A DNA stretch of 14,752 nucleotides from the NCBI GenBank assembly GCA_964435305.1, contig CAYSZH010000116.1, positions 1 to 14,752 on the forward strand, written 5' to 3'. Every line of letters begins with the position of its first letter. The stretch's first letter is position 1. This stretch comes from Granulosicoccus sp964435305. Its GTDB lineage: Bacteria; Pseudomonadota; Gammaproteobacteria; Granulosicoccales; Granulosicoccaceae. The notes under the pieces are model-generated. The model did not search any database and had not been told where the DNA came from. It saw nothing but the letters and a program-made list of their open reading frames with translations. Both the position numbers and the translations under genes were made by a program. Of this stretch, positions 7,643 to 14,702 are shown piece after piece.

Positions 7643-7846
7643 TCAGACCGCGCTAACGTTAACCGCTGCTGGGCCTTTCTGACCTTGCTCAATTTCGAAG
7701 CTCACCTTCTGGCCTTCGTCGAGGGTTTTGTAACCGTCGCCATTGATTGCCGTGTGATGAACAAAAACGTCTTTGCCGCCGTCTTCAGGTGCGATAAAAC
7801 CAAAACCTTTCGCTGCGTCGAACCACTTTACTGTACCAGTACTCAA
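7643..7846 (-). CDS. CspA-family cold-shock protein
   Basis: A 67-residue single cold-shock domain that binds single-stranded RNA and DNA, acting as an RNA chaperone. It starts STGTVKWFDAAKGFGFI, with RNP1 KGFGFI at about 13-18 and RNP2 VFVHH at about 27-31. The length is typical of CspA/CspE proteins. The start is a TTG at 7846-7844. It is preceded by AAGGG at good spacing, and an in-frame stop lies just upstream with no ATG available. The gene is monocistronic, with a strong terminator after it and a long predicted leader before it. Long structured leaders are known to regulate E. coli cspA after transcription. Which Csp paralogue this is, and whether it is cold-inducible, cannot be told from sequence alone. 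Confidence 0.95.
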   Translation of the reverse strand: MSTGTVKWFDAAKGFGFIAPEDGGKDVFVHHTAINGDGYKTLDEGQKVSFEIEQGQKGPAAVNVSAV

Positions 7847-8074
7847 GATATTACCCTTAATATATTAATCAGATTGGGATTTTGAAAAGGGAACGGTACG
7901 TGAGGGATAACAGCTCTAACAGAGTGAAAAATGGCAGGACCAAACCAAACCTTAAGACACACAGTAACAGTGGTACACCGAGCGCGCCGCTCGAACTAAA
8001 CAAAACTCCAGCCTTTCAAACAAAGCTCATCGCACCATGCGATAAGCCGTTTTGAAGGTCAATTATTAACCTAC
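7847..8074 (-). promoter_or_regulatory. predicted structured 5' leader of the cold-shock gene
   Basis: About 228 nt without a plausible coding region lie between the predicted cspA start site of transcription (near 8074) and its start codon. Two hairpins stand out on the minus strand. One at 8047-8025 has a 10-bp stem with a UGG loop, containing one U-G pair that would be an A-C mismatch on the other strand; UUUGUUUG follows it. The other, at 7993-7979, is a perfect 6-bp GC-rich stem (CGAGCG/CGCTCG) with a 3-base loop. Cold-shock mRNAs of enterobacteria have leaders of comparable size that refold with temperature; a similar role here is inference. The promoter position on which the leader length depends is itself only moderately supported. 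Confidence 0.45.
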
Positions 8075-8080
8075 GTGACT

Positions 8081-8109
8081 AATATATGTACTTTACTCCT
8101 CGAATACAA
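8081..8109 (-). promoter_or_regulatory. candidate sigma-70-type promoter for cspA
   Basis: On the minus strand, TTGTAT (8109-8104) and TATATT (8086-8081) are separated by exactly 17 bases. The -10 box is close to consensus and the -35 matches only in TTG. Transcription would begin near 8074 and give the long cspA leader. The -35 lies inside the inverted repeat at 8102-8120. Confidence 0.45.
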
Positions 8110-8120
8110 GCGATGTATTC
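8102..8120. promoter_or_regulatory. inverted repeat, candidate operator between cspA and avtA
   Basis: GAATACA-N5-TGTATTC is a perfect 7-bp inverted repeat with a 5-base spacer. It covers the -35 box of the candidate cspA promoter. It also covers the position where the -35 of an avtA promoter would fall if TACAAT (8125-8130) is its -10. Size and symmetry fit a dimeric regulator's site. No regulator is identifiable from the site alone. Confidence 0.4.
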
Positions 8121-8162
8121 ACTGTACAATTAGACGAATAGCTAGTTTTAAGCCCAGTTTCA

Positions 8163-9407
8163 ATGCAATTCTCCGATTTTGGCCAAAAGTTCAGCTCTGA
8201 TAGTGGAATTGGCGAACTAATGCACGATTTGGCTAACTTGCCAATTAGCAATCAAAAGCAGTACCCCCTGGGGGGTGGAAATCCTGCTCCAATACCTGAA
8301 ATTCAGGACGTTTTTGTCCAATTGCTGCATTCTTATGCCGAAAATCAGCAGGAATTGACCGAGAACGCGTTTAACTACCCTTCCGCCCAGGGCCACAGCC
8401 GCTTCATCAAGTCGCTTGCGGCATTGCTTAACCAGCACTACGGCTGGGGTTTAACCGAGAAAAACATTTTGCTGACCAACGGCAGCCAGAGTGCTTTTTT
8501 TATGCTTTTCAATCTATTGGCGGGAGAATTTAAAACAGGATTGAAAAAAATATTGCTGCCTATGGCACCAGAATACATCGGTTACGAAGACACAGGCCTG
8601 GCGCCGTCGATGTTCAGCTCAATAAAACCCCGGATAGAGCAATTCTCCGACAACACGTTTAAATACCGGCTCGATACGGATGCATTGCAAATCCACGATG
8701 ATGTCGCCGCTATTTGTGTATCGCGCCCGACAAACCCAACCGGCAATGTTATTACCGACGAAGAACTGGACGCCCTCGACAATCTGGCCCAGTTGCACGG
8801 GATTCCGCTGATAATCGATAACGCCTACGGTGCACCATTTCCGAACATCATTCACGTGCCGTCGACATTGCGCTGGCATAGCAACATTGTCTTGTCGATG
8901 AGTTTGTCTAAACTCGGTTTTCCTGGGCTCAGAACCGGTATTATTGTGGCCCGTGACGACATCATTGATGCCTTAACGCAAATAAATGCTGTGATGAGCT
9001 TAAGCCCGTGTTCACTTGGCCCAGGCATACTGCAACCGATTCTGGAAAACGGCAAAATCTTGTCTTTATGCGAAAATGTCATCACGCCTTTTTACAGGCA
9101 ACGGGCCGAAGATGCCTTACGCTGGTTTCACGAGGCATTTGCAGGTACCAGTGCACTGGTTCATAAACCCGAAGGGGCACTGTTTTTGTGGCTTTGGCTT
9201 CCAGACCTAACAATGGGTACAGCACAGCTGTATAAAAAACTAAAAAAAATCGGAGTCATTGTTGTACCGGGTCATTATTTTTTCCCTGGCATTGATCCAA
9301 AGTGGCCGCACACCCAACAATGCATAAGAGTGAACGTCAGCGGCGATCCCGAATTAATTCAAGCTGGATTTAAACTCATTGCAAACGAAATTCGTACTGC
9401 GAGTTAA
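8163..9407 (+). CDS. avtA: valine-pyruvate aminotransferase
   Basis: A 414-residue fold-type I PLP aminotransferase that closely follows E. coli AvtA along its length. AvtA interconverts valine and 2-ketoisovalerate using alanine/pyruvate (also called transaminase C) in the cytoplasm. Visible features are LGGGNPAPIPE (36-46), NYPSAQGH (71-78), LTNGSQSAFF (104-113), PEYIGY (136-141), SRPTNPTGNVITDEEL (187-202) and IDNAYGAPFP (218-227). The PLP lysine is K250 in SMSLSKLGFPG, HKPEGALFLWLW covers 334-345, and the substrate carboxylate arginine is probably R389. N191, D219 and Y222 are the other expected cofactor contacts. The N-terminal FGQKFSSDSGI matches the family start, supporting the ATG at 8163, although no clear ribosome-binding site precedes it. 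It is followed 38 bp later by rapA on the same strand. Confidence 0.94.
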   Translation: MQFSDFGQKFSSDSGIGELMHDLANLPISNQKQYPLGGGNPAPIPEIQDVFVQLLHSYAENQQELTENAFNYPSAQGHSRFIKSLAALLNQHYGWGLTEKNILLTNGSQSAFFMLFNLLAGEFKTGLKKILLPMAPEYIGYEDTGLAPSMFSSIKPRIEQFSDNTFKYRLDTDALQIHDDVAAICVSRPTNPTGNVITDEELDALDNLAQLHGIPLIIDNAYGAPFPNIIHVPSTLRWHSNIVLSMSLSKLGFPGLRTGIIVARDDIIDALTQINAVMSLSPCSLGPGILQPILENGKILSLCENVITPFYRQRAEDALRWFHEAFAGTSALVHKPEGALFLWLWLPDLTMGTAQLYKKLKKIGVIVVPGHYFFPGIDPKWPHTQQCIRVNVSGDPELIQAGFKLIANEIRTAS

Positions 9408-9445
9408 GCCCTTCTTAAACCTAACCGTGTCTATTTTTATTTTTC

Positions 9446-12232
9446 ATGTCTAATACGTTTACAGTTGGTCAGCGCTGGATAAGCGATTCAGAATCAGACC
9501 TTGGTCTGGGCACCATCATTGATGAAGAGCTCCGTCAGATAACCGTGTTGTTTTTGGCAACTGGCGACACTCGTATCTACTCCAAAGAAACAGCACCATT
9601 AACGCGTGTGCTTTTTTCTACAGGAGACAATATAACCAGCCATGATGGCTGGAATCTGGCTGTTGAATCCGTGCAGGAAGAAGACGGTGTACTCAGCTAC
9701 CTGGGAATACGCGAGGACACTGGTGAACGTGCCGTACTTCCAGAGGGTGAACTGAGTAATTTTCTTCAGTTTCGATCGCCACGTGATCGACTATTCGCAG
9801 GGCTACTCGAAGGGCATCGCTGGTTTGCACTACGTAGGCAGGTATTCGAGCATAAACATGCGCTGGCGCATTCGCCTGTACGAGGCTTGCTCGGTGCCCG
9901 AATTGCAATGTTGAACCATCAGGTGTACATCGCCATTGAAGCTTGTCGGCGTTTGTCGCCACGCATTCTGCTGGCCGATGAGGTTGGGCTGGGAAAAACC
10001 ATAGAAGCTGGCCTAATACTTCATAAGCAGCTGGTCGAACAACAAGTGACTCGTGCATTGGTCATTGTGCCGCCGGCCTTGCTGCATCAGTGGCTTGTAG
10101 AGATGCTCAGAAAATTCAATTTGAAATTCAGCATCATGGACGGTGAGCGTTACGCCGAGCTTGCACCCTCTGCACCCGATGGCAATCCATTTTTAAGTGA
10201 ACAACTGGTGCTGTGCAGCCTCGATTCACTGTTAGAAGACGATGTGATGGCCGATGCAGCACTTGCTGCCGGTTGGAACATGATGATTGTGGATGAAGCA
10301 CACCACCTTAACTGGGAACCTGGTAAGCCATCTGATGGTTATACCTTTGTCGAAGCCATGTCATCACTTATCCCATCGGTATTGCTACTAACGGCGACTC
10401 CAGAACAACTCGGTCAAGCAGGACATTTTGCACGCCTGAAGTTACTTGACCCAACACGCTTTAACGATCTGGACAGTTACTTAAAAGAGGAAAGCGAATT
10501 TTCCTGGCTTGCCAATGTTGCCGATCGCCTAAGTAAAGACCAGGCTCTGGAAACGACACAACTCGAGCAACTGGAATCCCTCTTAGGCGAATCGTTTGAC
10601 GAAGGAGAGAAAAACACGCTTTCCAACGACACAGCGCTTGCTGTTAGCGAATTGGGCAACCAGCTTATTGATAAATTAGTCGACAGACATGGAACTGGCA
10701 GGCTACTTTTCAGAAATACTCGCAGCGCTGTAAAAGGATTTCCAAGCCGGACACTGCATCAACATCTAATAGAAGACGATGACCCGGAATTCATGGCCAT
10801 CTGGCTGGTCGAATTTTTGGCAACCCACTACCCCAATAAAGTATTAGTCATCTGTTCAGAGCTGGATACGGTACAGGCTTTAGGTGATGCATTGCGGCGT
10901 GCCGGTGTGTCCTCGGCACAGTTCCATGAGGACATGACCATTGTTGAGCGCGACAGAGCCGCTGCCTACTTTGCAGATCCTGAAGACGATTGCCGTTTGT
11001 TACTGTGCTCAGAAATTGGCAGTGAAGGTCGCAACTTTCAGTTCCTGCATCATCTTGTGACGTTCGAATTACCGTTAACACCAGATTTACTTGAGCAGCG
11101 TATTGGGCGCCTTGACCGTATTGGCCAACAAGAAGATATACAGATTCACGTGCCGTACACGGAAGGCTCGCTGGATCACTTAATGCTGCGCTGGTATCAC
11201 GAAGGCATGAATGCGTTTGAACGTACTGGCAATGCAGGCTCAAAAGTCATGGTTAAGTTTGCAAAGCAGTTGCTAGCGGCTGTCTCACATGTTGAAAGCA
11301 CACCGTCTTTGCCGGAGAATCTGGACGCCATATTAGCCGACACAAAAACCTACACTGATGAGGTTAACGCCGATCTGGAATCGGGCCGTGATCGCCTGCT
11401 GGAACTCAATTCAAACCGACCCGAGCGCATACAAGAGCAGCTTGATGCCTTGTCGCGTGCTGAGCGAGATTATCGTTTGCAGGATTTTATGGGTGCCGTG
11501 TTCGATCGCTTTGGCGTCAATGTTGACGAGCAGAGAGACAACTGGATTTTACACCCAAGCGACAATATGCAGATTGAGTCGTTTCCTGGGCTGCCAGCCA
11601 GTGGCTTGACTATTACCTTTGACCGCCCCACTGCACTGCAAAGAGAAGACTACACGTTTATAACCTGGGACCATCCGATGGTCACAGATTGCATGGACCT
11701 AATATTAAACGAAGGTTATGGGCAAGCGGATTGTAAAGTCGTGTCGCTGGAGCAATTACCCAAAGGCTTAGCATTTGTTGAAGCCATATTTGTTCTGCAA
11801 TGCAGTGCGGACAACGCGCTTAACGTTGATCGATACCTGCCTGCCAGCCTGCAAACCTACTACGTGGGTATCGATAGCAAAGATTATTCTGAAGTGTTGG
11901 CAGGATTAGATATCGACGCCACACGCCAGCGCTACGATCGCAACAAGCTAAAACAAGTGGTGCAAAAACATCGCGCGCTCATTGAATCCACTCTCGATAT
12001 TGCAGCAGAGCTTGCACAAAGCTCTATTGAACAATACACGCTGGAGGCGAAGGACGAAATGAATCTGGAATGCGATGCCGATAAAGATCGTTTGCAAGCT
12101 TTGCAGAAAGTCAATCCTTCTGTGCGGGATGACGAAATAAGCATACTGGATGAGCGGCGTGACGCTATGCTAAATGCATTGGACGCAACACAAGCCAAGC
12201 CTGTATCGGTCAGAGTCCTGTTTAACAACTGA
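9446..12232 (+). CDS. rapA: RNA polymerase-associated Swi2/Snf2 ATPase RapA
   Basis: A 928-residue RapA, the ATPase that binds RNA polymerase and promotes its recycling after transcription. The N-terminal Tudor-like region starts FTVGQRWISDSESDLGLGT (5-23). The ATPase lobes carry LLADEVGLGKTIEAG (175-189), DEAHHL (283-288), LLLTATPEQLG (313-323), RHGTGRLLFRNTRSAVKGFP (414-433), LLLCSEIGSEGRNFQF (518-533) and LEQRIGRLDRIGQ (549-561). The C-terminal RapA-specific part includes RWYHEGMNAFE, ITFDRPTALQREDYTFITWDHP and a near-terminal VNPSVRDDEI. E. coli RapA is 968 residues. Most of the difference is a missing segment of roughly 40 residues between FPSRTLHQHL and VEFLATHYPNKVLVIC in the second lobe. 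No Shine-Dalgarno precedes the ATG; the leader is U-rich (CTATTTTTATTTTTC). The gene may share the avtA transcript. Confidence 0.96.
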   Translation: MSNTFTVGQRWISDSESDLGLGTIIDEELRQITVLFLATGDTRIYSKETAPLTRVLFSTGDNITSHDGWNLAVESVQEEDGVLSYLGIREDTGERAVLPEGELSNFLQFRSPRDRLFAGLLEGHRWFALRRQVFEHKHALAHSPVRGLLGARIAMLNHQVYIAIEACRRLSPRILLADEVGLGKTIEAGLILHKQLVEQQVTRALVIVPPALLHQWLVEMLRKFNLKFSIMDGERYAELAPSAPDGNPFLSEQLVLCSLDSLLEDDVMADAALAAGWNMMIVDEAHHLNWEPGKPSDGYTFVEAMSSLIPSVLLLTATPEQLGQAGHFARLKLLDPTRFNDLDSYLKEESEFSWLANVADRLSKDQALETTQLEQLESLLGESFDEGEKNTLSNDTALAVSELGNQLIDKLVDRHGTGRLLFRNTRSAVKGFPSRTLHQHLIEDDDPEFMAIWLVEFLATHYPNKVLVICSELDTVQALGDALRRAGVSSAQFHEDMTIVERDRAAAYFADPEDDCRLLLCSEIGSEGRNFQFLHHLVTFELPLTPDLLEQRIGRLDRIGQQEDIQIHVPYTEGSLDHLMLRWYHEGMNAFERTGNAGSKVMVKFAKQLLAAVSHVESTPSLPENLDAILADTKTYTDEVNADLESGRDRLLELNSNRPERIQEQLDALSRAERDYRLQDFMGAVFDRFGVNVDEQRDNWILHPSDNMQIESFPGLPASGLTITFDRPTALQREDYTFITWDHPMVTDCMDLILNEGYGQADCKVVSLEQLPKGLAFVEAIFVLQCSADNALNVDRYLPASLQTYYVGIDSKDYSEVLAGLDIDATRQRYDRNKLKQVVQKHRALIESTLDIAAELAQSSIEQYTLEAKDEMNLECDADKDRLQALQKVNPSVRDDEISILDERRDAMLNALDATQAKPVSVRVLFNN

Positions 12233-12242
12233 GGTTGATATG
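12230..12242 (+). promoter_or_regulatory. ribosome-binding site deciding the xthA start
   Basis: GAGGT at 12231-12235 lies four bases before the ATG at 12240 and overlaps the rapA stop codon TGA (12230-12232). It fixes the xthA start at 12240 rather than at the upstream in-frame ATG at 12174 inside rapA, and it implies coupling of the two genes. Confidence 0.75.
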
Positions 12243-13055
12243 AAAATAGTGTCTTTCAACACCAATAGCATTCGCTTGCGCATGCACCAACTGGCCGCTT
12301 TAAAAGACGCTCACCAGCCTGATGTCATTGGTATACAGGAAACCAAAGTCACCGATGAAGATTTCCCGGTTGCTGATATCGAAGCCCTGGGTTACCAATG
12401 CGTTTATTTTGGACAAAAAACCCACTACGGGGTGGCGATGCTATCTCGCTTACCGATGAAAGAGGTGCAGTACGGGTTTTTAAGCGATGATGACGATGCC
12501 CAGCGGCGGCTGATTTGTGCCACAGTTACAACAGATAAAGGCAACGATGTTAGCGTTATCAACGGCTATTTTCCGCAGGGAGAAAACCGCAAGCATGAAA
12601 CCAAGTTTCCGGCCAAAGAAAAATTTTATGCCGATTTGCAAACAACATTGGAAACGCAATACAAGCCTGCCAGTCATCTTGCTGTAGTTGGTGACTTTAA
12701 TATTGCGCCAGTGGATCAAGATCTGGGCATCGGTGCAGACAACGTCAAACGCTGGCTACGTTCTGGGGCCACCAGTTTTTTACCAGAGGAACGTGAATGG
12801 TTACAGCGTATGTGCGATTGGGGCTTACAAGATAGCTTCAGAGTTAAATACCCTGATGTAGATGATTTATTCAGCTGGTTTGATTATCGCAGCAAAGGTT
12901 TCGACAGAGACCCTAAAAGAGGGCTGCGAATTGATCACATCATGACAACCCCATCATTGACAGACACGCTGGTCGATTCAGGAATTGATTATGCGATAAG
13001 GGCCATGGAAAAACCGTCAGACCATTGCCCGGTTTGGTCAGAGTTTGATATTTAA
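12240..13055 (+). CDS. xthA: exodeoxyribonuclease III
   Basis: A 271-residue exonuclease III, the main AP endonuclease and 3'-5' exonuclease of base-excision repair. It aligns by eye with E. coli ExoIII (268 residues). Motifs are MKIVSFNTNSIRLR at the start, GIQETKV with metal-binding E34, KTHYGVAMLSR (60-70), INGYFPQGE (107-115, Y110), GDFNIAP (151-157, D152 and N154), KRWLRSGATSFLPEEREW (170-187), FSWFDYRSKGFD, LRIDHI (229-234, D232) and the final MEKPSDHCPVW with D261 and H262. All expected active-site residues are present. It begins 8 nt after the rapA stop, with its ribosome-binding site overlapping that stop, so it is very likely cotranscribed with rapA. An extended form from 12174 would add 22 residues not found in the family and is rejected. 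Confidence 0.96.
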   Translation: MKIVSFNTNSIRLRMHQLAALKDAHQPDVIGIQETKVTDEDFPVADIEALGYQCVYFGQKTHYGVAMLSRLPMKEVQYGFLSDDDDAQRRLICATVTTDKGNDVSVINGYFPQGENRKHETKFPAKEKFYADLQTTLETQYKPASHLAVVGDFNIAPVDQDLGIGADNVKRWLRSGATSFLPEEREWLQRMCDWGLQDSFRVKYPDVDDLFSWFDYRSKGFDRDPKRGLRIDHIMTTPSLTDTLVDSGIDYAIRAMEKPSDHCPVWSEFDI

Positions 13056-13117
13056 TTACTCTCAACGCCGGCGAACTTTCGCGCTGCCAGTAACGCAATA
13101 CAGATACAAACTTACCA

Positions 13118-13837
13118 ATGAAACTCACTGATTTTAAAGCACTGACATTTGATTGCTATGGCACTTTAATCGATTGGGAAACCGGCATGATTAATGGGCT
13201 CAAACCCATAACGGATCAGCTTAGCCCAACATTAACCCGCAACGAGATTCTTGAAGCACACGCACGCTACGAATCATCCCAGCAAAGCTGGACACCCGCT
13301 ATGCCCTATTCAACTTTGCTTTCTATTGTGTACAAGCGGCTGGCAGAACACTGGCAGGTTTCGGTTTCACAGACCGAATGCGACACTTACGGACAATCGG
13401 TTAAGTACTGGCCCGCCTTTGCAGATTCCGCTGAATCACTTCAATACTTAAAACAGCACTACAAATTGATTATCCTCTCTAACGTGGACAACACAAGTTT
13501 TGCGGCCAGCAACCAGAGATTAGAAGTCGACTTTGACGCCATATACACCGCACAAGATATTGGATCTTATAAGCCTTCGGACAGAAATTTTGAATACATG
13601 CTCGAGAAACTGGCTGAGTCAGGCATTCAAGCCAATGTAATTCTGCACACTGCTGAAAGTTTGTTCCATGATCATGTACCAGCTAAGCGTCATCAGTTAA
13701 CTTCATGTTGGATTTACCGACGGCATAAGGACACCGGGTTTGGCGCAACCATGGACCCTGGCAGCAAGCCAGAAATACCATTCGTATTCAATAGCATGTC
13801 GGAGCTGGTAAAGGCCCACCAAGCCGAATTAAACTAG
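13118..13837 (+). CDS. HAD-superfamily hydrolase (haloacid dehalogenase type II-like)
   Basis: A 239-residue HAD-superfamily hydrolase. Motif I is FDCYGTLIDW with nucleophile D12. Motif II is ILSNVDN (S121, N122). Motif III is K152 in GSYKPSDRNF. Motif IV lies in LHTAESLFHDHVPAK, with D185 as the likely metal or acid residue. The cap between motifs I and II is helical (about 20-100), as in subfamily I. Proteins of this sequence type are usually annotated as type II haloacid dehalogenases. However, the DxYGT nucleophile loop and the FHDHVPA segment define a distinct, very conserved subgroup whose substrate is not established, so dehalogenase activity should not be assumed. It sits 62 bp after xthA without a visible terminator between them. 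The ATG at 13118 agrees with the conserved LTDFKALTFDCYG start but lacks a clear ribosome-binding site. Confidence 0.85.
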   Translation: MKLTDFKALTFDCYGTLIDWETGMINGLKPITDQLSPTLTRNEILEAHARYESSQQSWTPAMPYSTLLSIVYKRLAEHWQVSVSQTECDTYGQSVKYWPAFADSAESLQYLKQHYKLIILSNVDNTSFAASNQRLEVDFDAIYTAQDIGSYKPSDRNFEYMLEKLAESGIQANVILHTAESLFHDHVPAKRHQLTSCWIYRRHKDTGFGATMDPGSKPEIPFVFNSMSELVKAHQAELN

Positions 13838-13946
13838 TTGTTTATAAAGGGCGAATTACACGTCAATTACTGGCTTATTTTGACTAAAAACGCTATATTG
13901 AGCGAGTAGAATTAGTAAAACCTTCATTTACGAAGGGCAACGTTCC

Positions 13947-14008
13947 AGAATAGGTGTTTCAGAATAGCCACCTCAAATAGTCGGCAAAAATAGTCAGTAA
14001 AAATAGTC
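13947..14008 (+). repeat. five tandem AATAG-core repeats before the GntR gene
   Basis: The core AATAG occurs at 13949, 13963, 13976, 13989 and 14002, spaced 14, 13, 13 and 13 bp. The first two copies are CAGAATAG; the last three share AAATAGTC exactly. The array ends 7 bases before the GntR start codon at 14016, so it lies in the mRNA leader or promoter-proximal DNA. It could be a set of regulator sites, possibly for the adjacent GntR protein, or just a slipped-strand tandem duplication. The rest of the 13838-14015 gap shows a small CCTTC/GAAGG inverted repeat (13921-13936) and no clear promoter. Confidence 0.6.
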
Positions 14009-14015
14009 CAAACCA

Positions 14016-14702
14016 ATGAGCTTGCGTAGCGATCCTTCCAGCACGCCGTCGTTAACCAGCAACGCAGTGTCGACAACACAACGCGTTGTAGAAGACTTAC
14101 GCCAAAAAATCATCGAAGGCGAATTTCAACCAGGCGAAAAGCTTAAGGTCGAGGCTTTAAAGCTTAAATTAAATTCAGGTGCATCACCCATACGCGAAGC
14201 CTTAAGCCTACTGACCTCTGATCAGCTGGTTGAACGCATCGATCAACGCGGCTTTAGGGTGGCACCTGCCAGTGCAGATCACTTTCGGGAAATTCTCATG
14301 TTGCGTTGCCAGCTTGATGACATTGCTTTACGCAGCAGTATCGAGCGTGGTGAAACCGAGTGGGAAGAGCAACTGGTACTCACACATCACCACCTTGCCA
14401 AAGAGCCCCGAGACAATGCACAGCGATGGAATCTGTTGCATAAAGAGTTTCATATGGTGTTACTAAGCGCCTGCGACTCTCCAATATTGCTTCGCTTCTG
14501 CGATCAACTGTACGACCTTAACATCCGCTACCGTTATTTGGCGGGGCGATCGGGGCGCTACTCCCAACGAGATGTTGCACGAGAACACGAAGATATTCTC
14601 CATGCGGCAGTTAGCCGTGACGCGGCGAGATCCGCAGAACTTTTAAAAAACCACTATGTTCTCACTGGCGACTTTTTAGTCGATCAGCTTGAAAAGCTTT
14701 AA
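14016..14702 (+). CDS. GntR-family transcription regulator, FCD (FadR-type) domain
   Basis: A 228-residue DNA-binding regulator. After a Ser/Thr-rich N-terminus, residues 20-85 form the GntR winged helix-turn-helix (VVEDLRQKIIEGEFQPGEKL, then GASPIREALSLLTSDQLVERIDQRGFRVAP). Residues about 88-217 are an all-helical FCD ligand domain. Its metal/ligand candidates are D101 or D102 (QLDDIAL), H146 (EFHMVLLSACDSP), H191 (REHEDIL) and H213 (LKNHY). FCD regulators usually sense small carboxylic acids and repress neighbouring catabolic genes; the effector here is unknown. The SACDSPILLRFCDQLYDLNIRYR segment resembles the CsiR-type branch, which is only a weak hint. The start at ATG 14016 has no ribosome-binding site and directly follows the AATAG array. 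Its regulated genes probably lie outside the window; only 50 bases follow it here, with no terminator seen. Confidence 0.9.
   Translation: MSLRSDPSSTPSLTSNAVSTTQRVVEDLRQKIIEGEFQPGEKLKVEALKLKLNSGASPIREALSLLTSDQLVERIDQRGFRVAPASADHFREILMLRCQLDDIALRSSIERGETEWEEQLVLTHHHLAKEPRDNAQRWNLLHKEFHMVLLSACDSPILLRFCDQLYDLNIRYRYLAGRSGRYSQRDVAREHEDILHAAVSRDAARSAELLKNHYVLTGDFLVDQLEKL

Noticed and set aside
10848..11243. Minus-strand 131-codon open frame inside rapA, and a similar 121-codon frame at 9693-10058
   Set aside because: Both are antisense shadows of strongly conserved rapA motifs, with Cys/His-rich nonsense-like translations and no family resemblance.
12174..12239. Upstream ATG that would extend exonuclease III by 22 residues
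   Set aside because: It lies inside rapA. The family starts at MKIVSFN, and a good GAGGT site precedes the ATG at 12240.
13880..13899. TTGACT and TATATT before the GntR gene as a promoter
   Set aside because: They are only 8 bases apart, so they cannot be the -35 and -10 of one promoter. No better partner was found for either.
13921..13936. CCTTC-N6-GAAGG inverted repeat after the HAD gene, considered as a terminator
   Set aside because: The stem is only 5 bp and no T run follows. It is too weak to call.
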